This document shows, in pieces, positions 8,456 through 15,647 of a stretch of 64,000 nucleotides of DNA. The first letter of the stretch is position 1, and the number at the start of each line of letters is the position of its first letter. Under the pieces are notes generated by a model. It saw nothing but the letters and a program-made list of their open reading frames with translations. It did not search any database and had not been told where the DNA came from. This stretch comes from Holophagales bacterium (GTDB lineage Bacteria; Acidobacteriota; Thermoanaerobaculia; Multivoradales; Multivoraceae). Location: positions 186,001-250,000 of the forward strand of contig VXSP01000030.1 of the NCBI GenBank assembly GCA_009837885.1, read 5' to 3'. Made by a program: the position numbers and the translations under genes.

Positions 8456-9235
8456 ATGCTCGAACTCGGTCTTGACGGCAAGGTGGCGATCGTCACCGGC
8501 GGCAGCGATGGAATGGGTCTCGCGACGGCGCATCGACTCGTGAGCGAGGGGGCTCGGGTCGCGATCTGCGCGCGCCGGGCTGAGAACCTGGTGCGGGCCG
8601 CGGAGGAGCTGCGTGCGGCTGGCGGCGGTGACGTGTTCGCCCAGCCGGCCGATGTCACGTCCGGTAGCGACGTCGACCGTTTCATCGACGCGGTGACGGT
8701 CGAGTTCGGCGGCGTCGACATTCTGATCAACAACGCCGGCGCCTCGGCCGCCCAGGGCCTCGAAGCGCTCGGCGACGACGCCTGGATGGCCGACATCGAA
8801 CTCAAGGTGATGGGCGCGGTGCGGTTCTGCCGCGGCGTCGTGCCGTCGATGCGGGAGCGCGGCGGCGGCGCGATCGTCAACGCGACGATCGGCGGCGGCA
8901 AGGCGGCTCCGGCGCGGGCGCTGCCGACCAGCGTCACCCGCGCCGCCGGCATCAACCTGACCAAGTCGCTCGCCAACGAACTCGCCGCCGACAACATCCG
9001 CGTCAACACGATCTGCATCGGCCTGATCAAGAGCGAGCAGTGGGTGCGCCGGGCGGAGGGCCAGGGCGTCGACGTCGAGTCGGTCTACGACGCGATGGGC
9101 AAGCGGGTCCCCCTGGGCCGCGTCGGCGAGGCCGAGGAGTACGCCGACCTGATCGCGTTCCTGGTCTCGGAACGCGGCGCCTACATCACCGGAACGGCCA
9201 TCAACCTGGACGGCGGGCTCTGTCCCGTCGTCTGA
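8456..9235 (+). CDS. SDR-family oxidoreductase lacking the usual catalytic Ser-Tyr-Lys
   Basis: 259 residues with a normal Rossmann fold: TGGSDGMG cofactor loop near residue 15, NNAG near 90, and a C-terminal TGTAINLDGG. Where classical SDRs have Ser then YxxxK, this protein reads NATIGGGK and then PTSVTRAAG, so the Tyr is replaced by Thr and the Lys by Arg. It may be a divergent reductase using other residues or a non-catalytic member. It starts at an ATG preceded by AAGGA and is followed after 31 bases by the hydroxyacid dehydrogenase, suggesting an operon of four genes through 11984. Confidence 0.85.
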   Translation: MLELGLDGKVAIVTGGSDGMGLATAHRLVSEGARVAICARRAENLVRAAEELRAAGGGDVFAQPADVTSGSDVDRFIDAVTVEFGGVDILINNAGASAAQGLEALGDDAWMADIELKVMGAVRFCRGVVPSMRERGGGAIVNATIGGGKAAPARALPTSVTRAAGINLTKSLANELAADNIRVNTICIGLIKSEQWVRRAEGQGVDVESVYDAMGKRVPLGRVGEAEEYADLIAFLVSERGAYITGTAINLDGGLCPVV

Positions 9236-9266
9236 CCGGTCGCAAACTGCCGACGAGGAGCGGAAC

Positions 9267-10313
9267 GTGAAAGTAGCGATGCAGCGAAACCCCTTCAACC
9301 GCCGGGATCTGATCGAGGCGCAGGGCTTCGAGGTCGTGGAAGGTGTCTGCCGGAGCGAGGACGACCTCGCCGACCTGCTGTCCGAGGCCGACGGCGCCCT
9401 GATCGGCGTCATGCCGTTGACGTCGCGCTCGGTGCTGGAGCGCTGTCCAAAGCTCAAGGTGGTCAGCCGGCTGGGCGTGGGCGTCGACTCGATCGACCTC
9501 GACGCCGCCACCGAACTCGGCATCCTGGCGACCAACGTGCCCGGGTCGAACACGACCGAGGTGGCGGACCACGCGATGGCGCTGATGCTCGCGCTGACGC
9601 GGTGTGTGGTCGACGCCGCCGGCACGACCCGCGAGGGCCGCTGGGGCCACCGGGAATCGATGATCGGGCTCCTCACCAGCGCCCGGCGGATCGCCGGCCA
9701 CACCGTCGGCATCATCGGCTTCGGCAACATCGGGCGCGCCTTCGCCACCCGCGTCCGCGGCTTCGGCCCGGCCCGGATCATCGCCGCCGACCCGTACGTC
9801 GATCAGGTCGCGGCCGACCTCTACGGAGTCCAGATCGTGCCGCTCGAGGAGCTTCTCGCCGAGGCCGACTACGTGACGATCCACTGCTCGATGACGGAGG
9901 AAACGCACCACCTGATCAACAGCGACACGCTGGCGCTGATGAAGCCGACGGCGTTGCTCATCAACGCGGCGCGCGGCAAGATCATCGACGGGGCGGCGCT
10001 CGCCGAAGCGCTCACCGAGGGCCGGATCGAGGCCGCCGCGCTCGACGTCACCGAGAAGGAACCGATCGACCCGGACGACCCATTGCTGAAGCTGCCCAAC
10101 TGCATCGTGACCCCCCACATCGCCGGCTTCTCGCCGGTGTTCCTCGGCGAGTGCCCGATCCGCCAGGCCGAGAACGTGATCCGGGTGCTTACGGGCCAGA
10201 TGCCCCACGGCATCGCGAACCCGGAGGCGATCAAGACGATTGCTGTGATGCGGGCAAGCGACCCGGGACGCTGGGAGGGAGTGCCGGACTTCTCGACCGC
10301 GCTGGCGTTGTAG
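9267..10313 (+). CDS. D-isomer 2-hydroxyacid dehydrogenase (phosphoglycerate dehydrogenase-like)
   Basis: 348 residues starting at GTG with GAGGAG upstream. The NAD-binding loop is GFGNIGRAF near residue 150. The catalytic Arg (INAARGKIID), Glu (DVTEKEP) and His (TPHIAGF) are all present, so it should be an active NAD-dependent dehydrogenase of a D-2-hydroxyacid. There is no ACT regulatory domain, so it is probably not the biosynthetic SerA. Its place between an SDR and a cyclase-family enzyme suggests a catabolic pathway for a hydroxy or sugar acid. Confidence 0.87.
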   Translation: MKVAMQRNPFNRRDLIEAQGFEVVEGVCRSEDDLADLLSEADGALIGVMPLTSRSVLERCPKLKVVSRLGVGVDSIDLDAATELGILATNVPGSNTTEVADHAMALMLALTRCVVDAAGTTREGRWGHRESMIGLLTSARRIAGHTVGIIGFGNIGRAFATRVRGFGPARIIAADPYVDQVAADLYGVQIVPLEELLAEADYVTIHCSMTEETHHLINSDTLALMKPTALLINAARGKIIDGAALAEALTEGRIEAAALDVTEKEPIDPDDPLLKLPNCIVTPHIAGFSPVFLGECPIRQAENVIRVLTGQMPHGIANPEAIKTIAVMRASDPGRWEGVPDFSTALAL

Positions 10314-10337
10314 GGAGGACTGCTGAGAGGAGGACCT

Positions 10338-11159
10338 ATGCCCAGGACATCGATTCCGTACTCGGCGATCGCGTTGGTGGCCGCCGCCTGCGCTGCCCCG
10401 CCGCCCGAGCAAGCGGCAGCGCCAGTCGGCGTGGAAACCGTCACCAACTGGCGCATGATCGACCTGAGCCACGCCTACGGCGGCAACACGCTCTACTGGC
10501 CCACAGACACCAAGGGCTTCGCGCTCGACACCCTCGCCGAGGGCATGACCGAGGCCGGCTACTTCTACGCCGCCAAGGAGTTCGCGACCGCCGAGCACGG
10601 CGGCACGCATCTCGACGCGCCCGTCCACTTCGCGGAGGGCGGCGACGATGTCGCGTCGATCGCGCTCGACCGCCTGATCCTGCCCGGCATCGTCGTCGAC
10701 GTCAGCGAATCGGCCGCGGCCGACCCGGACTACCTCGTGACCGCGGCCGACGTCCTGGCCTGGGAAGACCGGCACGGCCCGGTGCCGGCCGGCGTGGCGG
10801 TCCTCATCCGCACGGGCTGGGCCGCCCGCTGGCCCGACGCCCTCGCCTACCTCGGCGACGACACCCCCGGCGACGCCAGCAACCTCCACTTCCCCGGCGT
10901 CGGCGAGGACGCGGCCCGCCTGCTCATCGAGGAGCGGGCCATCGGTCTTCTCGGCATCGACACGGCCAGCATCGACTACGGCCAGTCGACCGACTTCATC
11001 GTCCACCAGATCGGCGGCGCCGCCGGCATCCCCAACCTGGAGAACGTCGGGGACCTGTCGGAAGTACCGGAGACCGGCTTCCTGCTCGCCGCGCTGCCCA
11101 TGAAGATCGAAGGCGGCACCGGCGCGCCGGTGCGGATCGTGGCGCTGGTTCCGCGGTAG
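10338..11159 (+). CDS. Cyclase-family (kynurenine formamidase-like) hydrolase, probable lipoprotein
   Basis: 273 residues. The start ATG follows a strong GAGGAGG. The N-terminus is short and hydrophobic, ending VAAAC, a plausible lipobox with Cys near residue 18, so it is probably anchored in the envelope. The family metal motif HGGTHLDAPVHF lies near residue 85, preceded by IDLSHAYGGNTLYWP. Members of this family hydrolyse amides or lactones with a bound metal; the substrate is not known. It lies 24 bases downstream of the dehydrogenase. Confidence 0.82.
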   Translation: MPRTSIPYSAIALVAAACAAPPPEQAAAPVGVETVTNWRMIDLSHAYGGNTLYWPTDTKGFALDTLAEGMTEAGYFYAAKEFATAEHGGTHLDAPVHFAEGGDDVASIALDRLILPGIVVDVSESAAADPDYLVTAADVLAWEDRHGPVPAGVAVLIRTGWAARWPDALAYLGDDTPGDASNLHFPGVGEDAARLLIEERAIGLLGIDTASIDYGQSTDFIVHQIGGAAGIPNLENVGDLSEVPETGFLLAALPMKIEGGTGAPVRIVALVPR

Positions 11160-11252
11160 TAGAGTGCGCGTCGCACTTGCAACACAACCTGAGAAACCGG
11201 CACGCCGGGATCCACGATGCGCGCAGCCGCATCCCACCGAGAGGAGAAACTC

Positions 11253-11984
11253 ATGCGGTACACCACTTCCCTTCTTGCGACGGCGGCGCTACTGGCGCTG
11301 GCGGCCATGCCGGCGGCGGCCGGGTCGATGGACGTCGACCTCAAAGCGTCCGACGGCACGATGCTCAAGGCGACCTACATGTCGCCCGGCAAGCCCGGTC
11401 CGGCGATGCTGCTGATCCACCAGTGCAACATGGACCGGAACTCGTGGTCGGGCATCGCGTCGCAACTGGTTGACGCCGGCGTTCATGTGCTGACGATGGA
11501 CCTCCGCGGCTTCGGCGAGAGCGGCGGCGCCGGCATCGGTGAGGCCGGCGGGTTCCGGCCGTTCCTGCAGACGGCGTCCGGCGACGTCGACATGGCGTTC
11601 GACTACCTGAGCAAGCAGGAAGGCGTCGACACGGGCCGGATGGGCGCCGGAGGCGCAAGTTGCGGCGCGATGCTGACGGCCGACCTGGCCGCGCGCCGCC
11701 CGGTGAAGGCGCTGATGCTGCTGTCGGGGCCGCCGAGCGAGGAAGCCGTGGCGAACATGGCGGCCAAGTCCGACCTGGCGGTCTTCGCCGCCGCGGCGAC
11801 CGGCGACACGATCACGGCCGGCGTCGACAAGCAGCTCAAGGGCGCCGTCAAGGGCTCGAAGCATCCAAACTCGACGGCGAAGATCTACGACGGGCCGGAG
11901 CACGGCCTGCCGATGTTCGCGAAGAACGCGGACCTCGAGCCGGCGTTGATCTCCTGGCTGAAGATGGAACTCACCGGGAAGTAG
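11253..11984 (+). CDS. Secreted alpha/beta hydrolase (dienelactone hydrolase-like)
   Basis: 243 residues with an N-terminal signal peptide (LLALAAMPAAAG). The nucleophile elbow is GASCG (Ser nucleophile; the neighbouring Cys is where dienelactone hydrolases place theirs in some alignments), and the catalytic His is in PEHGLPMF near the C-terminus. DLRGFGESGG marks the oxyanion-side strand. The ATG at 11253 was preferred over one 36 bases upstream because it follows GAGAGGAG and begins the signal peptide. It probably closes the operon; a hairpin cluster follows. Confidence 0.8.
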   Translation: MRYTTSLLATAALLALAAMPAAAGSMDVDLKASDGTMLKATYMSPGKPGPAMLLIHQCNMDRNSWSGIASQLVDAGVHVLTMDLRGFGESGGAGIGEAGGFRPFLQTASGDVDMAFDYLSKQEGVDTGRMGAGGASCGAMLTADLAARRPVKALMLLSGPPSEEAVANMAAKSDLAVFAAAATGDTITAGVDKQLKGAVKGSKHPNSTAKIYDGPEHGLPMFAKNADLEPALISWLKMELTGK

Positions 11985-11992
11985 GAGTTCGC

Positions 11993-12063
11993 ACACCGGG
12001 TGCGCCGGCGTCCCCGCCGGCTGGCGCCGAAGGCGCCGGGGAAACGCGCCGGCCGCAGGCCGG
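11993..12063. repeat. REP-like repeat copy B with hairpin cluster (likely bidirectional terminator)
   Basis: Read on the minus strand, 12024 to 11994 repeats copy A almost base for base (GCCGGC-N6-GCCGGC then GCACCCGGTGTG). Two further perfect stems follow: GGCGCC-gaa-GGCGCC at 12023-12037 and CCGGCC-gca-GGCCGG at 12049-12063. The block separates convergent genes, so transcription termination from both sides is the simplest reading. There is no T-run. Confidence 0.6.
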
Positions 12064-12080
12064 GGCCTTCCTGGGTGCCT

Positions 12081-13196
12081 TTACCGCAGCTCCTTGATCT
12101 TGTTGCGCTCGATCAGGTCGAAGTCGATCTCGACGCCGAGGCCCGGCCCCATCGGGGCGTGGACGTAGCCCTCGGCGTCGACTTCGATGTCCTCGACCAG
12201 GCCGTACTTCTGAGCGCCGGCCGGCAGCAGGACCTCGAACCGCTCGCAGTTGCGGATCGCCGCACTGATGTGCAAGTGGGCGACGTTGTTCAGCGAGTTG
12301 CCGCCGTGGTGGATCTCGAAGTTCATCCCGAAGCCCTCGGCCAGGTGGGCCGCCTTCAGGCAACCGGTGATCCCGCCCTTGAGCGCGACATCACCGCGCA
12401 GGTAGTCCGTCGCCTGGTTGTAGATCCAGGGCGCGAACGAGTCGTACCAGGCGCCGGGGAACTCGGTCGCCAGGATCGGGATGCGGAGCTGCTGGCGTAG
12501 CTTCGTGTAGTTGTAGATGTCCTGGTCGCCGAGCGGGTCCTCGTACCACTCGAAGTCGAGTTCCTCGATCAGCTTGCCGACCCGCAGGGCCTGCGGATAG
12601 TCGTAGCCCCAGGTCGAGTCGAGCATCAGCGGGAAGCTGCCGCCCACCGCCTTGCGCACGGCGCGGCAGATCTCCATGTCGTCCCGCCAGACCCGGAACG
12701 GGTGGATCTTGTAGCCCTGCCAGCCGTTGCCCTGATAGGAGAGCGCCTGTTCGACGTACGCCTCGACGCTCGGCTGCTGCTCGGAGCTGGCGTAGGCGGG
12801 AAGCTTCTCCCGGTAGGTGCCGAGCAGCCGGTGAATCGGCTCCCCCGCCGCCTTGCCGGCGAGGTCCCAGAGCGCGACGTCGACGGCGCCGACCACCCAG
12901 GGCTGCACCACCAGCCGGCGCTCCAGCATCTCCTGGTAGAGCTGCTCCCGCGCCAGCGGATCGCGGCCCATGACGATCGGCTTGAGCATCCGCAGCAGCG
13001 GCTGAGCCGCGATGCCCGCTCCCATGCCGAGGAAGGAATGGCCTTCGATGCCGTTGTCGGTGCGGATCGTCACCAGGGCGAGCTCGCCGACCTGGTTCGG
13101 CTTGCCGGCCGGGTCGAACGGACCCCGGCCCAGGTAGGAGTGGGGCGGGATGTCGTTCCAGGCAAAAAGGGTGATGCTGAAATCGTCGATCTTCAT
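12081..13196 (-). CDS. Enolase-superfamily enzyme (mandelate racemase/muconate lactonizing type), cytoplasmic
   Basis: 371 residues without a signal peptide. The barrel shows LMLDSTWGY (first metal ligand Asp), WYEDPLG (Glu) and LATEFPG (third ligand Glu). YKIHP stands where mandelate racemases have K-x-K, so the second base is His; EIHHGG near residue 295 provides a late His. A dehydratase or epimerase acting on a sugar acid is likely. It is a distant paralogue of the Tat-exported enzyme at 7086-8333. It lies alone on the minus strand, convergent with the hydrolase operon. Confidence 0.82.
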   Translation of the reverse strand: MKIDDFSITLFAWNDIPPHSYLGRGPFDPAGKPNQVGELALVTIRTDNGIEGHSFLGMGAGIAAQPLLRMLKPIVMGRDPLAREQLYQEMLERRLVVQPWVVGAVDVALWDLAGKAAGEPIHRLLGTYREKLPAYASSEQQPSVEAYVEQALSYQGNGWQGYKIHPFRVWRDDMEICRAVRKAVGGSFPLMLDSTWGYDYPQALRVGKLIEELDFEWYEDPLGDQDIYNYTKLRQQLRIPILATEFPGAWYDSFAPWIYNQATDYLRGDVALKGGITGCLKAAHLAEGFGMNFEIHHGGNSLNNVAHLHISAAIRNCERFEVLLPAGAQKYGLVEDIEVDAEGYVHAPMGPGLGVEIDFDLIERNKIKELR

Positions 13197-13292
13197 TGGT
13201 GGGTGCTCTCCCTTGAAGTTCCGGCGGTCGCCGCCGGTCGGCCAAGCTAGCAGCCTCGATAGACTCCGCTGAAGCGCTCAGGTCAGGTCGCC

Positions 13293-13496
13293 GTGGAATC
13301 CCGCACCAAAGCACGCTCGATAGGCAAGGCACTGCTCGCGGTGCTGATCGGTTTCCTCGTCGGCGCCGGCTTCAACGCCATGCTCGGTGACCAGGGAGCG
13401 GACACGCCGGCGCTCGCGCTGCTCGGCGGCGCACTGGGGCTCGGCGTTTTTCTCCTTCAGCTCCGTAGGCGGACCCGGAAGGCGCCGCAGCCCTAG
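13293..13496 (+). CDS. Small two-segment membrane protein
   Basis: 67 residues from a GTG start with weak AGGTCAGG upstream. Two hydrophobic stretches (about residues 12-29 and 39-56) separated by a short acidic turn, and a basic tail ([11 protein letters not shown]), predict a small inner-membrane hairpin. No family is recognised. Its last 4 bases overlap the convergent DUF3604 gene. It could be spurious, but the hydrophobic pattern and basic ends look protein-like. Confidence 0.4.
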   Translation: MESRTKARSIGKALLAVLIGFLVGAGFNAMLGDQGADTPALALLGGALGLGVFLLQLRRRTRKAPQP

Positions 13497-15430
13497 GGCG
13501 TGTACCAGATCGGCGACGACCAGGCGCGTTCCTGGATCGTCGCCGGGAAGTCCTGCCGCGGCGTCGTGCCGGCTCGAAGCGCATCCCAGGACGACCAGCG
13601 GCAGGTCGGGTTCTCGAGCACCCGCGCGTAGTAGAAGGCGCGCTGGTTCGAATCGAAGTCCGGGTCGGTCCACACGGTCTTCAGTTCGGCGGCGCCGACA
13701 CCGGTGCTGGCCGAGCAGTCGCTGAGGTCGACGGTGGCGCCGTTGTCAGGACAGCGATTCGTCGCCGGGTCGACCTCGAGGCCGTCGGAGCAGGCGACGT
13801 CGTAGACCATCTCCTCGGTCTCGCCGCCCGATTCCCAGCCCTTCACGATCTGGACGCGCTGGAGCGGCGCGGCCATCGTGTCCCGCATGGCCCACACGAG
13901 GAAGCTCGGCGCCTCGTCGCCGTCGTCGCCGGTGAGATCGCCGCCCATCGGCACACCCGTCTCGTAGGCGGAGGCGACCAACTCCGGGTCGTCGAGGTCG
14001 AGGCCGGCAAGGCCGGCGCCGCCGAAGAAGCGCACCCTCATCCTCGTCCCGCTGGTGCCGAAGGTCTCCTTGCGGCGTATCGCGTCGAAGATGGACTCGC
14101 GCGTGTTCTCGTCGGCCCAGACCGCGGCGAGGCCCGAGGCGCCGTTCGTGATCGCCGTCGTGAACGGGTAGATGCGGCCGGTCCCGTCGTCGATCGGCCG
14201 CGCGGCGGCGGTCGGGTTCTGCAGGTCGGCCCCGGCCCCGGGCTCGCTGGGCACCGAGCCGCGCTGCTCGGCCGTCTGCTGCATGAGCCCGGACGCTCCC
14301 CAGTAGTTCTCCTCGTCGAAGGAACCGGCGGCGACGTGGGTGTCGGACGAGCCGATGACACCGAGCTTGTACGGGTTCGAAACGCCGCCCGCCTCGATCG
14401 TCAGGCCCCGCCGGAACGCGTCGCGGACGTAGCTGCCCGGCGGCTCGCTCACGATGCTGGTCGAGACGCGGTACGGCATGATCTCGAATCCCGCCCACTC
14501 GTCGTTCGGCGACAGCGCCGGATGAGTCTCCGAGGTCCCCTTGGTCTGGGTGATCTCGACGATCGGCTCGTTCCGGCTGCGGAGATCCGAGTAGGCCTGG
14601 TCGATCGCGCCGCCCTCGAAGTACTCGTACTCGAACATCCTCCCGCCGGAGCCGTTCGTGTTGTGCGGGATCGCGATCGCCTCGTAGCCCTGGTCGCGCC
14701 ATGCGTCCATCCGGGCCCAAAGGTCCTCCGGGTTGTAGGAGTCGAGCCGCGAGAACGGGATGTCCGGCGCCGCGTCGCCGCGGAAGACGACGTTGCGGTG
14801 CAGGTTCTCGTAGATGCCGCCGGCGCCCGCCGAGGTGTACTCGTAGGCGATGAACGTCGTGAAGACGCCGGGCTCGTAGTGGCGGTTCGCGGACCCGACG
14901 ATCTCGCCCCAGGCGGAACGGACGACGTTCTTGTCGAGCTGCGCGCGGTTGCTCGGGTCGGCGTCCTTCATGAACCGCACGTAGGGCTGCAGGGCGGCGA
15001 AGATGCCGCGCCGCTCCTGGATGGTCTCGGCGTTGCGGACAGTCTCGGCGGCCGGGTGGTTGTATGCCGCCTGGTCCGGGTCCTGCATCGCCGGCAGCAT
15101 GCCGAGGTAGTTTGCGTGGTCGGAGACGCCCTGGAAGTCGAGCGGCCGGTCGAGCTTCAGTTCGAACCCGGCCGGATGCTCGATCGGGTTCCCCTTGGCG
15201 AACTCGTAGGCCTCGTCCGGGCCGGCACGGGTGCCGAACACGAAGGCGTCGTAGGAGTACGTCGTGTGGACATGCAGGTCGCCGTAGAAGGCCTGGCGGT
15301 CGGCTGGGGCGCCGGTGCCCCGCGCGGTGTCGCCGGCAGACGTGGCGGACGGGTCGGACGGGTCGTCCGCGGCGCAGCCGAACGTCACAAATGCGGCCAG
15401 GGTCACGATCAGAGCGGCAGTTCGAAGCAC
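13493..15430 (-). CDS. DUF3604 family lipoprotein (PHP-like putative metallohydrolase), paralogue 1
   Basis: 645 residues from a GTG start with GGGAG upstream. The signal ends FVTFGC, a lipobox giving a lipid-anchored protein. The metal-binding block [16 protein letters not shown] near residue 50 is of the PHP type, followed by [20 protein letters not shown] and SSDTHVAAG; these His and Asp residues would bind metals. The protein ends with WSSPIWYTP, shared by all three DUF3604 proteins in the window. DUF3604 proteins have no settled function; a secreted phosphoesterase-like activity is inferred. Confidence 0.85.
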   Translation of the reverse strand: MLRTAALIVTLAAFVTFGCAADDPSDPSATSAGDTARGTGAPADRQAFYGDLHVHTTYSYDAFVFGTRAGPDEAYEFAKGNPIEHPAGFELKLDRPLDFQGVSDHANYLGMLPAMQDPDQAAYNHPAAETVRNAETIQERRGIFAALQPYVRFMKDADPSNRAQLDKNVVRSAWGEIVGSANRHYEPGVFTTFIAYEYTSAGAGGIYENLHRNVVFRGDAAPDIPFSRLDSYNPEDLWARMDAWRDQGYEAIAIPHNTNGSGGRMFEYEYFEGGAIDQAYSDLRSRNEPIVEITQTKGTSETHPALSPNDEWAGFEIMPYRVSTSIVSEPPGSYVRDAFRRGLTIEAGGVSNPYKLGVIGSSDTHVAAGSFDEENYWGASGLMQQTAEQRGSVPSEPGAGADLQNPTAAARPIDDGTGRIYPFTTAITNGASGLAAVWADENTRESIFDAIRRKETFGTSGTRMRVRFFGGAGLAGLDLDDPELVASAYETGVPMGGDLTGDDGDEAPSFLVWAMRDTMAAPLQRVQIVKGWESGGETEEMVYDVACSDGLEVDPATNRCPDNGATVDLSDCSASTGVGAAELKTVWTDPDFDSNQRAFYYARVLENPTCRWSSWDALRAGTTPRQDFPATIQERAWSSPIWYTP

Positions 15431-15536
15431 GGAGAATCTCCCTTTGGGCGGTGAGCAAGCCAGTGTAGCGACGGTGCACCCGCCAAGGCGGAGCCGGCCT
15501 GCCGGCCGGCGCGTCTCTCAGCCGCCTGCGGCGGCA

Positions 15537-15567
15537 GCCGGCAAGGACGGCGGCGCACCAGTCTGGA
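15537..15567. repeat. REP-like repeat, copy D (diverged)
   Basis: GCCGGCAAGGACGGCGGCGC followed by ACCAGTCTGG resembles copy A with a few substitutions and one deletion. Unlike copies A and B it lies in the gap between divergent DUF3604 genes, so it cannot simply be a gene-end terminator. The adjoining stretch 15493-15540 is also rich in GCCGGC-type palindromes. Confidence 0.45.
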
Positions 15568-15647
15568 CCGTCGGAGGTAGGCGTCGCGGACCCCTAGCTA
15601 GGATGAAACCGCGAACCCCGCATCCTGTTCGTTCGTTCGGAGGAGCC

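Noticed and set aside
15315..15647. N-terminal extension of the propeller-DUF3604 frame by 111 codons
   Set aside because: Extends through repeat copy D and into the divergent gene; the signal peptide and GGAGGA site support 15648.
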